IMG/VR virus record: IMGVR_UViG_3300020445_000983
Span: 1-64,000 of that record
Origin: a virus
Length of the DNA: 64,000 nt
Strand: one strand, 5' to 3'
This document shows, in pieces, positions 19,601 through 34,600 of this stretch. Every line of letters starts with the position of its first letter. The first letter of the stretch is position 1. The position numbers and the translations under genes are program-made. Below the pieces are notes generated by a model. The model saw nothing but the letters and a program-made list of their open reading frames with translations, made no database searches and was not told the origin of the DNA.

Positions 19601-22600
19601 GTAAATGAATGCCTTAAGAATATCATCGGAGAATGTATTGACTCCAGCGTACCCAGGATAGGTACCTAAAGTCTCTGACATAGACTCATCTCTGATATAA
19701 ACATTGTTATACATCAACAGACGTGCTGCCTGTTTACCCATTTCAGTACCACCACCAAGTGTATCAAGGATGATATTGAATAATGTGTGTGATGCAGAGG
19801 TAACGTTATAGCAGGTACCACCAATATAATTTGTGTTGGTAGTAGTAGGAGCAGTTCTAGTTACAGTACTAAGATGACTTGAGTTACCTTGTGCTGCCTG
19901 ATCCACAGTGTTGATAACTATATCCCACAGGGTATTAACTGCAGATTGCTCTGTCTGGCAGAATGAAGTACCATCATAGGTTATTGATATGTCTCTACGT
20001 ACAGCACGATCACCAGTAGTAGGCCACTCACCTGGGATGGTCTTCGTAATACCAGCCATATAAGAGTTAGGATTAGAAGCACCAGAACCAAATAGATTGA
20101 TAGGAATACCCATCAATGTTGTAATACCAGAAGCTTCATTACTACATCTAGTACCACCAGCATTAGCATAAGTTGTAATAGAGTTGTTATTAGAACTAAT
20201 GAATGTGTGTGAATAATTACCACCAGTAATTACAGATGCCTTAGTTACACAATGTGCTTCAGCAGATATGAATGTATGTGCGTCTGTGTTTGTGGAAGGA
20301 GCAGATGCAAGAACCTGTACACTAATATTATCCTGATCAACAACAGTGATAGGCATAAATGAGTTGCTAGCTGGGTCAGTAGAACGAGGATATGACTTGT
20401 TAACCTGTCCTCCTCCACCAAATCCACAACTGAATACTAGTGAATTGTCAGCAATCTTAATATAATCACCAGCAACCATTCCGTGACCATTAATGGTCAA
20501 TGTCATTACACCTGTTGTTGGGTTATATGCAGCATCTCTAGGTGTCTTGGTTACATTTGCTTCAAACTCGTGTGAGTAAGCACCACCAGAACGTACTGGG
20601 AATTTCTCAGCTCTTATAAACTTATGAGTATAAGATCCACCAGCAATGATTGCATTAGCTGTTGCACTCTGCCAAGTATGTGGAGATACGTTAGAAGATG
20701 TACCAACGTTAATTTGTATAGTACCATCAGGTCTTGTAATACCACCAGAGGTAGCAGATACAAATGTATGAGGTGTCTTATCTAAGTTTGCACGACCAAC
20801 AAATACATCAAACTGATGAGTAGACACATTAGAAAGTGGTAACCACTCATTATGTGAAGGATCTGTTGCTCTTGGATATGCGTGATCTGTAGCATAATCA
20901 TCTTTACCACAACTGAATGTGATAGATCCGTCTGCCATCTTGATCTTATCATTTGCCTTCTCAATACCATCTGTTGTAGCAGATACGAATGTATGAGTTG
21001 TGGTATTAGAGATTGGACCTTGACCGAAGAAGTAACCTACATTGACATCAAATTCATCGGTACCATTCTGATTCATTACAGTCAACCACTTATTACTTGC
21101 AGGGTCGGTTGTACGTGGATAAGAATGATTACCACCTGCCTGTGTGCAAGTAAAGGTTAATCCATTATCAGCAATCTTAATCTTGTCACCATTAACGAAT
21201 CCGTGGTTATTGGTTGTCTTAATAGTAAGAATACCAGTAGTAGGATTGTAAGAGGTACCTGTAGTTGCAGTCTTCTTAGTAGTAGCACTGAATCCGTGAC
21301 TTGGGATGGTGAGAGTCATCACACCAGTCTCAGGTCTGTAGATAGCGTTAGTTAATGTGTGTGAACTAGTTCCAACATTAGTAATTCTTTGTCCTTTCTC
21401 GAAGGATGGGTCTCTCTTCTGCTTAACACAGTTAGTAGCAGCACCAACATAAGTGTGATTGTAAATACCACCACCCTTAATAGCTCCTCTACTAATACTA
21501 TGAGCAACACCAGATTTGAATGTGTGTACTGTCTGGTTGGTAGAAGGAATAACATCTAGGACGTTAATATCAAATCCACTGGATGTTACGTTCTGAACCT
21601 TAATCCAGTTACCACTAACAGGGTCGTGTGCTCTAGGATATGTGTGATCAGTCTGATGACCATCCTGTGCACAAGTAAATGTAAGTGCATCGTTATCAAT
21701 TCTAATATGATCTCCATTCTTAACCCAGTGGTTACCAACAGTCAGTGTCATAAATCCTGTTGTTGGATTGTACACTGCATTGGTTGGAGTCATCTTCTCA
21801 TATCCAGGTTGGAATGTATGAGTATAACCAGCACCACCAGCTACAACTGCACCAGATACAGCACTCTGGAATACGTGAGTTGTTACGTTTGAAGAAGGTG
21901 CTTCCTTCAGTACATTAATAACAATCTGATTATTAGTAGGAACATCAACAATAGGAATTGATGTATCGTACATTGAGTCACGCTTTTGCTTAATAGCGTT
22001 AGTTGCACCAGATATAAAGATGTGTGGAGTTGTATTAGACTGAGGTACAATCTTATTAACTACAACCTTAAAGGTGTCAGATGTTACATCAAATACCTGT
22101 ATCCACTTACCTGCAAATGGGTCAGAAGGACGTGGATAAGTATGGTTTGTTTGATGATTATCTTGAGCACAAGTAAATGTTAATGCATTGTTATCAAACT
22201 TAACCCAGTCTCCATTACCCATTGCGTGAGCAGCAGATGTCTTAATCTGTAGTACACCTGTCTGTGGGTTATGGTAAGTACCACCAGTGATTACTGCACC
22301 AGCATCAGCACTTGACCAAGTGTGAGTATAGTTACCACCAGTAATTACTGCACCAGCAGTTGCTGAAATAAAGTTGTGAGTTGTAAGGTCAGTAATAGGA
22401 CCTTGACCACCGTTAACATTAATAGTAATTGTAGTATCAGTTGCTGCAATAATTGGTAGAGCAGTTCTGTATGCGTAGTCTTCACCATCTCCAGTAGCAG
22501 CACCAGAAGCACGTGGATAAGTCTTCTGAGTCTGATAGTTATTCAACTGATAGTCACAAGTGAATGTCAATGAATCATCAGCAAGTCTAATACTATCTCT

Positions 22601-25600
22601 GTTAGCAGTTAAAGTATGAGCACCAATAGTAAGTACTAAATTACCACCTTGAGGATCGTAAACTGCATTAGAAACGTTGTAACTTACAATAGGTGAAGTA
22701 CCAACGAATACTGTTACTGTATTACCAGCCTTAGCAATAATTTCATACTCGTGACCGTAAGTTGGATCAGTAGAACGTGGATAAGACTTAATAGTACTAT
22801 TACCATCCATCTCACAAGTAAACTTGATAGCCTCTTCATTAATTCTGATCCTATCTCCAATTGCTAAGGAGTTAGATCCAATATCAAGTACCAAGTTACC
22901 AGTTGTGGCATCATAAGAACCATCAGTAGGAGTGAAGGAAGTACCAACAACTGCAGTATGTGAATCCTCTAAGTTTCTAGGATATGAGTGATCTGAATTC
23001 TGTCCATCCTCATCACAACGGAATGTCAATGCATTAGGAAGTAACTTAATGCTATCAACTTCCTTCATAATACCGTTAGTGAGACCACTTACGAATGTAT
23101 GGGCAGTAGTGTTAGTAGAAGGTATAGCAGGTAGAACTTGAACTTCAAAACTATTTGATAATACATTATGAACCTGCATCCACTCACCGTGTACCCTATC
23201 TGTAGGTCTTGGGTAAGCGTGATTGGTTTGATGACTGTCCTTAGCACAAGTAAATGTTACTGCATAATCATCCATTTTAATTCTGTCACCTGCAACCAAA
23301 CCGTGTGTAACTGCAGTTTGAATCTTCATTACACCTGTAGTTGGGTCGTAAGTAGTGCCAGAAGATGCTGTAATTCTTGTACCACCAACTAAACCGTGTA
23401 CACCACCAAGAGTAAGAGTCATATCACCCGTTGTAGGATCATATGCTGCATTAGTTACATCGTGTGAAACTGTAGGAGTTGACCCAACGTTCACAGTGAT
23501 CGTACTATCAGTCTTAGCAATGATAGGTACTCTTGTGTTATGAACAGGATCAGTAGGACGTGGATATGAGTGTACACTATAGTGATCATCCATTGAGCAA
23601 GTAAATGCTAAGGAATGATCTCCAATCCATACACTATCACCAACTTCCCAATCGTGAGCACCAATGGTCATTTCTAAGTAACCATTAGAGGGATTAAACG
23701 TAGCCGCTGACGGATCGAAAATTCTAGTAGGTGTTTTACCAACGAAGATATCGAATCCATTTGTACTTACATTCTGAATCTGAATCCATCTGTCTGCGAT
23801 AGGATCATCAGCACGAGGATAAGGATGGTTAGTAGCGTGACCGTCCATATCACAAGTAAATGTGATACATTCTTGGTTTAACTTAACCCAGTCACCTGTA
23901 CCCATTCCGTGATTGGTAATGTTAAGACTTAATATACCTGTCTCACCATCATAAGAAGCACCAGTTGGTGTATGAGTTAATAAAGCAGCACGAGGATAAG
24001 CGTGATCCGTTTGGTAGTTATCCATACCACAACGGAATACTAATGAATCAGGAGCAACTCTAATGTTGTCACCTTCATTTAACCAATGGTTACCAAGGGT
24101 TAACTGCATTACACCTGTGAGGGGAGTAAAGACTCCAGTGCTCGGAGTGTAATTTACTGTAGGAGTTGAACCAACGTTAACAGTTACAGTACCTGTCTGT
24201 CTCTTAAGTCCATTAGCTGCGAATGCCTGATATGTATGTGTTCCTGTGTAAGAAGATATACCAACATCAACAGTGAATGTATTTGTATCAGCAGCTGCAA
24301 CTTCTAACCATTCTCCAGAAGCAGGGTCAGTAGGACGAGGATATGTATGGTCACTACCGTAACTATCCTTAGCACATCTGAATGTTATAGCATTATCTTC
24401 GAATCTTACATAATCACCAGCAACAGTAATACCATTAGTGGTAGCACCATAGAATCTATGACTTGTAGTATTAGAAGATGTACCAACATTAACTTCAAAC
24501 TTATCTTGAGAAGCGTTAGTAACAACTAACCAGTTACCACTAGCAGGGTCTGATGCTCTTGGATATTGGTGATCGGTAGAGTACTGGTCTTGTGAACATC
24601 TGAATGTGATACCAGCATCTTGAATCTTAATACTTTGACCGTTCTGAAGACCGTGATTCTTAATGAAGATCTCCATTACACCACTAGTAGTGGTGAATCT
24701 TGCACCCTCAGGTGTCATATGAGACTTAGTTTTAAAGTCGTGTCCATTTAAGGTACAAACTAAGTGACCATTTGAAGGATTATATGTTGCATCAGTTATA
24801 CTATGCTGTGACTCAGATACATCTTTAATTACTAATGCTTCACCTGCAGATGGATCAGTAGCTCTAGGATAAGTATGCTCACTATTGTGATCATCCATAT
24901 CACAGGTATAGATCAATGAATCATTTGCAATCTTGAGGGTGGTACCTTCCTTAAGATGGTGAGTACCAACAGTTAATGTTAAATCACCTGTAGCAGCATC
25001 ATAAGTAGAATTTTGTACATTATAATGATTCTCTGGAGTAGTACCAACGTTGACAGTAACAGATCCGTTCTGTAGTTCTACACCGTGATCAGCAGCACTA
25101 ACAAATATATGATCATAATTACCACCAGTAATAACAGCACCTGGAGTTGCAGATACAAATGTATGCTGTGTCTCATTGGTAGATGGTATACGTCCTTCAG
25201 CAAGAACCTTAATACTAATAGTAGATAGTGTGGTACCGATTATTTCAAGAGGATAATCATATGCGATATCCTTCTTCCAAGTGATACCATTGGTAGATGA
25301 TGAAACATATGTATGATCGTAGTTACCACCAGCCTTAATAGCACCAGAGGTAGCAGAAACAAATATATGTGGTGTGATATTAGAAGCAATACCAACGTTA
25401 AGAGTTATTGTATTATCTTTTCTTATAATTCCGTTAGCTGTTCCAGAAACGAATGTATGAGCAGTTACGTTTGTGGAAGGAATGTTGTCTAGAACCTGAA
25501 CTTGGAATGTTGTGTTAGTTACATTAGATACCTGTATCCACTCACCGTTAATTGGGTCAGAAAGACGAGGATAAGAATGATTACCACCACCTTGAGTACA

Positions 25601-28600
25601 AGTAAAGGTTACTGAATCAGTTCTGAACTTGACGTAATCACCATCAACCATACCGTGATAACCACTGGTTGTAATGGACATAATACCTGTATTAGGATCA
25701 TATGTTGTACCAGATACAGCAGTTAATGGAGTACCTTCATAAACAACATCAACTGATTGATCGAATGCTCTATCTTGCTTAGAACTTAATGAACCAGCAA
25801 CAGCAGATACAAATGCGTGAGTATAGTCACCACCAGTCTGTACAGCGTTAGCAGTAGCAGAAACGAATGTATGAGCAGTAGTATTAGTAGAAGGAATCGA
25901 GTTAAGAACCTGTACACTGATTGTCGTTGCAGTTACAGCAGTGATTGGACAAGCAGTATCATAGAATGGGTCAGTAGCACGAGGATATGTATGGTTAGTC
26001 TGATGATCGTCCTCTGCACAAGTGAATGTTAATCCGTTTGCAGCAAACTTAATGCTATCACCAATAATATGGTTATGAGCACCAATGGTCATCTCCATAA
26101 TACCTGTAGTAGGATTATAGTTAATACCAGTTGGTTGATAGTTTACTATAGGTGAAGTACCTACATTTACATCAAATGTTGTAGAACCTACGTTAGAAAT
26201 CTCAAGATACTTACCACTAACAGGGTCAGTAGATCTTGGATATGTCTTATTAGCTGTACCACCATCCATCGTACAAGTCATTGTGATGGCACCATCAGCA
26301 AACTTGACGTAATCTCCTGCTAATAAGCTGTGAGCAGCAGTAGTTGTAACAGATAAGACACCAGTTGTTGCTGTATAGGAAGCAGTCTGAATATCGTGTG
26401 TATTAATCTGATTTCTAGGATATGGGTGTAGAGTCTGATGACTATCCTGATTACAAGTAAATGTTAATCCACCTTCCTCAATCTTAACGTTATCACCCTC
26501 TGTCAAATGGTGTGGTCCAATTGTAAGCTTCAATTCACCTGTTGTAGGCTCATAAGCAGCATCAGTTGGAGTAAATGGTACTATAGGTGAAGTACCAACA
26601 TTAACTTTAAACTGATCTGTACCCACCCAAGTAATTGGTAACCAAGCACCAGATGCAGGGTCAGATGATCTTGGATATGCGTGATCAGTTGCGTGACCAT
26701 CCATAGCACAAGAGAAGGTCATTGAGTTATCAGCGAACTTAACGTGATCGCCTTTAACGAATGTGTGACCAGGTACCCATACGGTCATTAGACCAGTAGC
26801 AGCATCATAGTCACCACCAGTAGCAGTATGTTGTGTTGTAGTAGTTCTAGGATAGGAGTGATTAGTTTGGTTATCGTCCTCTTCACAAGTAAATGTGACA
26901 GCGTTGGGTAGTAAACGAATCTTCGCTCCAGAATTTAAACTATGAGATCCTATAGTAAGAATCATAGTACCCGTAGTTGGGTTGTATGATGCATTACTTA
27001 CTGCATAGTTAGAGATAGGAGTTGATCCTACGTCAATAGTAAATGAATTATGAGTTACATTAGTAGCAGTTAACCAAGTACCAGATGCATCATCAGTTGA
27101 TCTTGGATAAGAATGTAAGGTATAGTTACTATCCATACCACAACTGAATACAAGAGAATTATCAATAAGTCTTACTTTGTCACCATTAGCGAATCCGTGA
27201 TCAGGAACAGTAACAGTCAAACGACCATTAACAGGATTATAATCAGCGTGAGTAGCTGTATGGGACGTAGCACCAATACTTACAATATCTAATGCTTGTT
27301 GTGAAGCAGGGTCAGTTGCTCTTGGATAAGAGTGAATAGTACGATAGTTATCTTGTGAACATCTGTATAGTAATGAATGATCTGAGATGTTTAGAGTTGT
27401 ACCTGTTTTCAACTTATGGGATCCAACATCTAATGTTAGAAGACCTGTAGCAGGATCATAGGTAGAATTAGAAACACTGAATGGTACTGTTTCAGTAGGT
27501 CCAACGTTAACCTTGAAGTTATTAGCATCAATTACCTGTGTAACTGGTAGTATTGCTGTAGATGCAGGGTCACTAGCACGAGGATATGCGTGAGTAGTTT
27601 GATGTTGGTCTTGACTACAAGTAAAGATTAATGAATTGGTAGCAATTCTAATAGTATCGTTAGTAGACAAGTTATGCTGAGGTACATTGATTATCAAATC
27701 ACCTGTAGCAGGATCATAGGTAGCACCACTAGGAGTATACTGTACACTAGCAGTTTGTTGATCGATAGTAATTGTCTGATCGTAATCAGCATCACCTTCT
27801 GTATAACCGTTCTTAGTAATAAGTAACTGTCTAACTACCTCAATAGCAATGTCTCTTGCTTGCTCAAAGATGTACTTAACCTCTGCAGATTGACCAGATA
27901 CGTGCTGTACAGCATTAGCATCGGTAACATAAAGTTCAGTTGCATATAAAGTCTTATTATTACCACCGTGCTTAAGGTTGAATGCCATTGCTTCAAGCAT
28001 ATCAACAACGTCATCAACACAAGACTGATAACCATATCCAGCAAATGCTAGTGAAGGATACTGTGAAACACCACGTCCAACAGCAGTGGTAGCAATGAAT
28101 CTTAGGTTATTAAGGATTTCATTACCAGCATCATAGAACTTGTTACCAGAAGCATTATCATAGTAATCAGGTCTGAATGTTTGCTGTCCTTGACCAGTTT
28201 GTCCCTCATCTTCGTAGGGTAGGAAACCAAATTTGTTCTTGACGGCGAGTTGTGACATATCTCTTGCTACCTTGAAGGCATAGAGAGTCTCAGCAGATTG
28301 GTCAGTAACGTGCTTCAAACCAGCAGTAGTATTAAGGTACAATGCAGAAGCATCCCACATTGAACTGTTACCACCAAAACGAAGGTCGTGAGCAATAGAT
28401 TCGAGCAAATCTACTATGTCATCTTCACAATTATGCTTACCACCTTTAACTCTAAAGTTATAATGCTGGAATGCACTAAGTTTTGTGGTTAGATCAACTG
28501 CTTCACCAGCAATTGCACGAGCATTTGTAACAAGAAGATCAGCAGCATCTAGTGCTTTATCAGTACCAGTGTATGCTTTAGGATCTTTAACGATCTGATC

Positions 28601-31600
28601 ATCACGATGAACTGCCTCATCAGACCACTGCATCTGATAATAATCAGAGAAATCAGCAGCAACATCAGCAGGGTTCTCGTTTCTAGAGATTAAGAGGTTA
28701 CTAATTGCCTTTTCAGCCAACATTCTGGCAAACTCGATAGCATCGAGCATAGGAAGTAACTCATCTTCAACGTGATTGATATTATCTTGATTATCAATAT
28801 AGTAATCAATCTGAGCATTTGTCTGATTGTTACCACCAGTTAGCAAGTCACCAGAAATAGCAGGTAAAATATGATCCCTAAGGTCTCTTACACACTTATT
28901 TCTATCAGGGATTTGTAGCTTCTGATCCTGACTGAATCCAACAGTAATGTTATATTTGTTTTCGATATGGTAAACTGCTTCATCAGCAATTACCTTTCTG
29001 TTAAAGTATATTAAATCAGCACCATCTCTGAATCTTTGTCCTGTAGGACCGAGAAGATCTAATAGATCAGAAATCAGATTATTAATAAAATCTTGTACAG
29101 GTTGTGATGCAGGAGTTGCGAAGTAGTTAGGAACACGTACTCTAGTCGAATATGTACCACTTAGAGTAGTCTCATCCTGTGTAATAACATCAATACAGAG
29201 TTTTGCAACCTCACCCCAAGTGTAAATTGATTGTAGAACTTCACCATTAATATGCTGTAGAGCACCAGATCCTGTTAGATATGCTCTTGCCTGTACAACA
29301 GTGTTATAGTTACCACCATCAATAAGGTCTTGAATAATAGCAGGAATAATATACTCTCTAGTATCACGTAAACATACGTTAGTACCATAATTAGATTGTC
29401 CACCATCACCAGGGATGATAAAGTCTGGATATCTAACCTTCAGACGACCAACTGCTTCTTCAGCAATCCAGTCACGGTTCTTATAGATGATATCGGCACA
29501 ATCTCTATATTCTGCTCTACCTAAGTCAACACCCTCACATTGTAATTCTTGTTCGAATAGTTCAACGTAATCAACGTCTGCACTAGAAATAGTAGTAGCA
29601 ACCCAGTTAGCATAGATAGCACCAACTTCTAAAGGCATTGGTGCGTCACCAAGAAGTGCCCAAGAGATAGTATTATCATTAGTAGGATAAACTACGGGGG
29701 CATTAAAGGTTCCAGAGTACTGGGCGATTCCTTTGCGGATAATGATACTATCAATGTTACCTGCGAAAGTATCACCAGCATTCCAAGAAGAACCTATTCT
29801 AATAGTACTATCAGTGTAATTATTAGTATCAGTGTAGTTAGCACCAACCTGAACACCACCAACGAACAGTTTAGTTACGCTGGAGGAACGAGATAGTGCA
29901 AAATGATACCAAGTATCAGCAGCACCTATTTGAGCAGAACTGATTTGATCGGTTCCTGCAATAGCAAGCTTGATACTAGTACCAGAAAGTAAAACTTGTA
30001 CCTTGGTATCAGAAGTAGATCCACGAAGATCTATTAAAGTCTGAGTACCAGCAATTGTTGAAGGTCTAAACCAACCTTCAATTGTATAATCACCTGTACC
30101 AAAAGCGACCTTATCACTTGATGGATATAGTAAATTGGTAGCAGTTCCACTAAATGCTAGTGATCCAGTACCAGTTCTAAAGATTAATGAGTCTGCTACA
30201 ACGTTAGAGTTGGTAATCTTAGAGTTAGTGATGTATTCATCAGCTTGGAAGACACCAGTAACATCCTTAGAGTAGATCCACTTGTTACCAGCATTAGATC
30301 CAATAACATCGAATGATGCACCAGATGTTACACCCTTAACGTTATCTTCAAATACGAAGAATCCACCAGATGACTTACCCTTATAAGCGTGCTTAGTACA
30401 ACGAATTGTCTCTTCTTGGAACGCATAAGGAGGTTCAACACGAGATACATTACCAATAGACCACTGATAAGTAGCAGGATCAGCGAATGTAGGATCTTGT
30501 AGAGTATCTGTAATTATGTTAATGAAACCTGTAATTGCAGATGACTGGTTCATACATCCATTTACATATCCAGTCTTAGCAGTAGATGGAACAGTATTTG
30601 TATAAGCAGCTTCAAATGTTGCAACGGTTCCAGGAGATGCAGTAGTACCAAGTCCAGCGATAATAATATCGCACAAAGTACCAATAGTTGATGCTACACC
30701 GTTACAAACAGGTGATCCAGTATCAACAGTGATTCCACTATCAGTTACCTGAACCCAACCGTGTGAAGCATCTGCTTTAGCAACAGCAACGTTCTTCATA
30801 ATATCGAGTGCCATAGCCTTCGCTTTAGTGTAAGCGTCAACCATAGTATCAATATCACCAGTTACAGTACCGTACTGTACAATCCTATGACCAGCTTCAT
30901 AGATGAAGTTATTACCACCGTGAGCAGTGTTATATGCTAATGCTTCAATAACATCTACTATGTCACTTAAACAATGAACATCACCACCAGTTACTGTATA
31001 ACCTGGGTTCTGCTGCTTGGCATAGTATAAAGATTCGTGAGCAATATACCACTTGTTAGCAAGAAGTAAAGATCTAGCATCAGCGTGACTATTATCTACA
31101 GGATCATACTCATTAGTAACAGTAGGATCTCTATATTGCTGTATTCCAGTGTATAGTGCAGTATGTACTTCATTACGGATACACTTAATCATTAGATCAC
31201 GTGCAGCATTCATTGTATAGACAACTTGAGGTACTTCACCATCAATATGGTAAATTACTCCACTTTGAACATACTTGTATGCAGTATCCCAAACTTCAGA
31301 GTTACCATCGTACTCTAACTGCCAAGCAATAACATTACAGATATCAACGATGTCATCGTGGCAATCTTTGTCGTGGTTTAGACCAGGAACGGTAAATGAA
31401 GGATAGTAATTCTTCATAATACCTACTGCTTCCTCAGCAATGAATAAAGCATTCTTACGTAGAAGAACAGCAGCATCATAGGAACGGTTATCGTGTACCG
31501 TTCTCATTGAAGAGTTAGCAAAGTAAAGCTTCTTATTTCTAATTGAGTCGCCAATAACGAACTGGGAACCCTGTAAGTTCTTATATCTGATTTCTTGGTT

Positions 31601-34600
31601 CCTTACTTCCTCAAAGTCAAGGAAATCTTGGTTATTTGCTGTATCACTGTATAGTTCAGTTGGATTAACAACAGTTTCAGAGATATTATCAAGAATCTTA
31701 TTAGGGAAGGTAATTGAAGGTACTCTCTGGAATACTAGACCAAAGAAGAATGATGGAGGTGATAAGTCAACAGTATCAATGATTTGCTGTGTATTATCAT
31801 CTTGATAAGGTGCAATAGTAGTAATTCTTGCACATATCTTAGAACGTGCAGAATATACAATGTCATTGAACTTAAGATCAAACTCACCAGTTTCAAACTC
31901 AGAAGTACCAGATGTACGAGAAACAACTAAGTCAGTAGTTACAGTACCATCTATTAGGTTAGTTTCTTCAATAACTGCGAAATCAGGGACAGTATCAAGG
32001 TTTGTGATTGTTTCACCCTGTTCAAAGATAGTATTGCTAGTAAGTGGAGTTACAGAAGCTAAAACACCATCAAAACCAGTTGCAGAAGATAAAACATTGT
32101 CATTTGTCAAGAATGAACCTGATATATCAACAACATCAATAGAATCTACAAGTGAGTCAATTACAATAGCTGTACCTTCATTCTGAAGACTACGTACAAT
32201 CTTACCTGCAGGAGGGAAGATACCACTAGTAGAACTAAAGGTAAAACGAGTAATATTAATCTGACTGAATCCTATTTCACGGAATTTGATCCTAGAAGGT
32301 GCTTTAGGTGGTTCATCAAATACAATACTAGGTCCAGAAGTAGTAAATGATACTCCAGGAGACTGTGCAATACCATTAATCAGAATCATCATCTGATCAT
32401 CAGTTGCTGTGATTGATTCACCCTCAACAGTTAGAGGGAACTGGGTTTTAATTCCATCAAAGTCATCAGAGATATTATCAAGTTTCTTAACGATAGAAGT
32501 TAAGATTTCCTCTGAGTTAGTCAGTCTCTTCTGTCTGAACAGTACCTCAGTATTGTTGAACTGAGTGTATATTGGTTGTGCGTTAGCAAAAGAGGTAATC
32601 TTATTAATATTAGTTGCACTAAAGATATTAACTTCCTTAACTAGGTCAGAAACGACCTTTCTTCCTGAAATATCCTTACCACCAGTAAGTGCTAGTTCAC
32701 CAAACATATTGAAACCAACTGGGTGGTTAGTTTCAAGGATTGACTTCCTCCAACTATTAATAGGTGTCTGAGACTTAATAACGTAAGAGAAGTTCTGATA
32801 GAAGTAAGAGTCTTGGATCTTCTGTACAATTTCAGATGGTTTACCAACGTCATCGATAAATTGACCAGTAGTTGTTGTTAAAGCATCAATATTCAGTGTA
32901 CCCTTAGCGATTGATAGATTATCAATCAAACCAGATGCACGAGATACCTCACCAGTTACCCTCTCACCAATAGTCCAATTACCTGTATAGTTCTCAAGTT
33001 TAAGAATTCTAGGTCCAATCTGCCATCCTTGGTTCTCAGAAACATATCCTACAGCAGATGCAGTTTCAATAAAACTTCCTTGATAAACCTTTTCACCTTG
33101 TAAGAAACGAGAAGTTTCTACAACAGCTGTTGCTTTACCACCGAATACCTCGGTTAGTAGTACCTGTCTACCATCACCCTGTGTTAAGAAGGTAATGAAG
33201 CTACCAGATTCAGCATCAACAGGGGTTAGTGCGATCCTTAACTGGTCTGGTTCAAGTGAATTTGCCTCACCAGCGATAGCATAATAAGTAGTGTTCTCAC
33301 TTAAACTGATCAAACCTGCAGAAGCTGGTTTTGGTAGGATACCAATTGTAGATCCAAGGTCTTCTGCACGTAAATTAACAGCAGCACCGTTTGTGATACC
33401 GTGTGGGAAGTTAAACTGTAAATATCCTAAGTCAATGTTAACAACGTAGTTAAATTCTGATTTAAGGGTAACTATTGGTTCAGAACTGTATCCTGAGCCT
33501 GGTTCCTTAACTTGAATCTCAGAAAGACGATTATTCTTAACAATCGCTAATGCTTCAGCACCTATACCTCCACCACCTTCAATTACAACACGAGGAACGC
33601 TAGTATATCCAGAACCTGGGTCAGTTATTTTAATTTCTGTTAGAATAGCGGTATTAAATAACTGAAGGTTCACAGGGAAAGTTATTTCAGGTCTCAACGT
33701 ATAGTCGTGAGAGTACCCGAAACCAAATTCGTTGTTCTTCAGTTTCTTAATCTTACCAATGCTTAGACCTTGTAAGAATACAGATGCACCTGATCCTTCA
33801 GCAGGAATGATAACATCTAATACTCCACCAGAACCTTGTAGTAAACTACCTAATATTCCAGGAATACCATCAATATCTACAGATGCAAAGGTATATCCCT
33901 TACCAGCAGATATAAGTTCTACTCCAGTAATAACACCTTCTAGGTCACCATCATCAGCAACTGTGATGTTACATAGAGCACCTTCACCGTCTCCATCGAT
34001 AGGAACGTTGAAATAGGTACCATTTACATACTCAGTACCACCAGAAGTTATCTTAATCTTCTCAATTTCTCTGTTTGAAGCAATATCAGTAACAATTGGT
34101 AGTTTCTGATAGAATCCACCTGGGTTTACCAGTTTAATAGATGAAATAGGACCAACTGCCTTAACAGAAGTGGTAGAGTATGATGATCTTGGAATACCAA
34201 CCTCAGTGTTACCTAATGGTGCAGTTGTATTCTCTGGCTCACGAAGTAATGGGAATTTAAACTCCTTATCGTCTGGTATACTAGAAATTGTAAATATACC
34301 CTTATATGGAGTCTGAACAACGTCAATAAAGGAATCTATACCAACTGGATTATCATTAGCACTTGTTCTTGAAGGGTCAAAGTAGTAAGAAATATTAGTT
34401 ACAGCGTCTGTAACCAAGAATTTAACCAATGGAGTAGGTGAACTCTCATCAGTCATACCTGGTGTACCTTCTCTAATGATGTTTGTGAATGGATATTCTA
34501 GTTTATACTGATTATCCTTAGAGAAACTCAAGAAATATCCTGCGTTTGAAGTGTCATCAAGGTCAAATACGTACTGATGACCTCTTACAAAGAGTAATTT

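Noticed and set aside
20170-27755. Repeat array considered as CRISPR or tandem DNA repeat
   Set aside because: The repeats are protein-level, ~100 codons long, diverged in DNA and in frame; there are no spacers.
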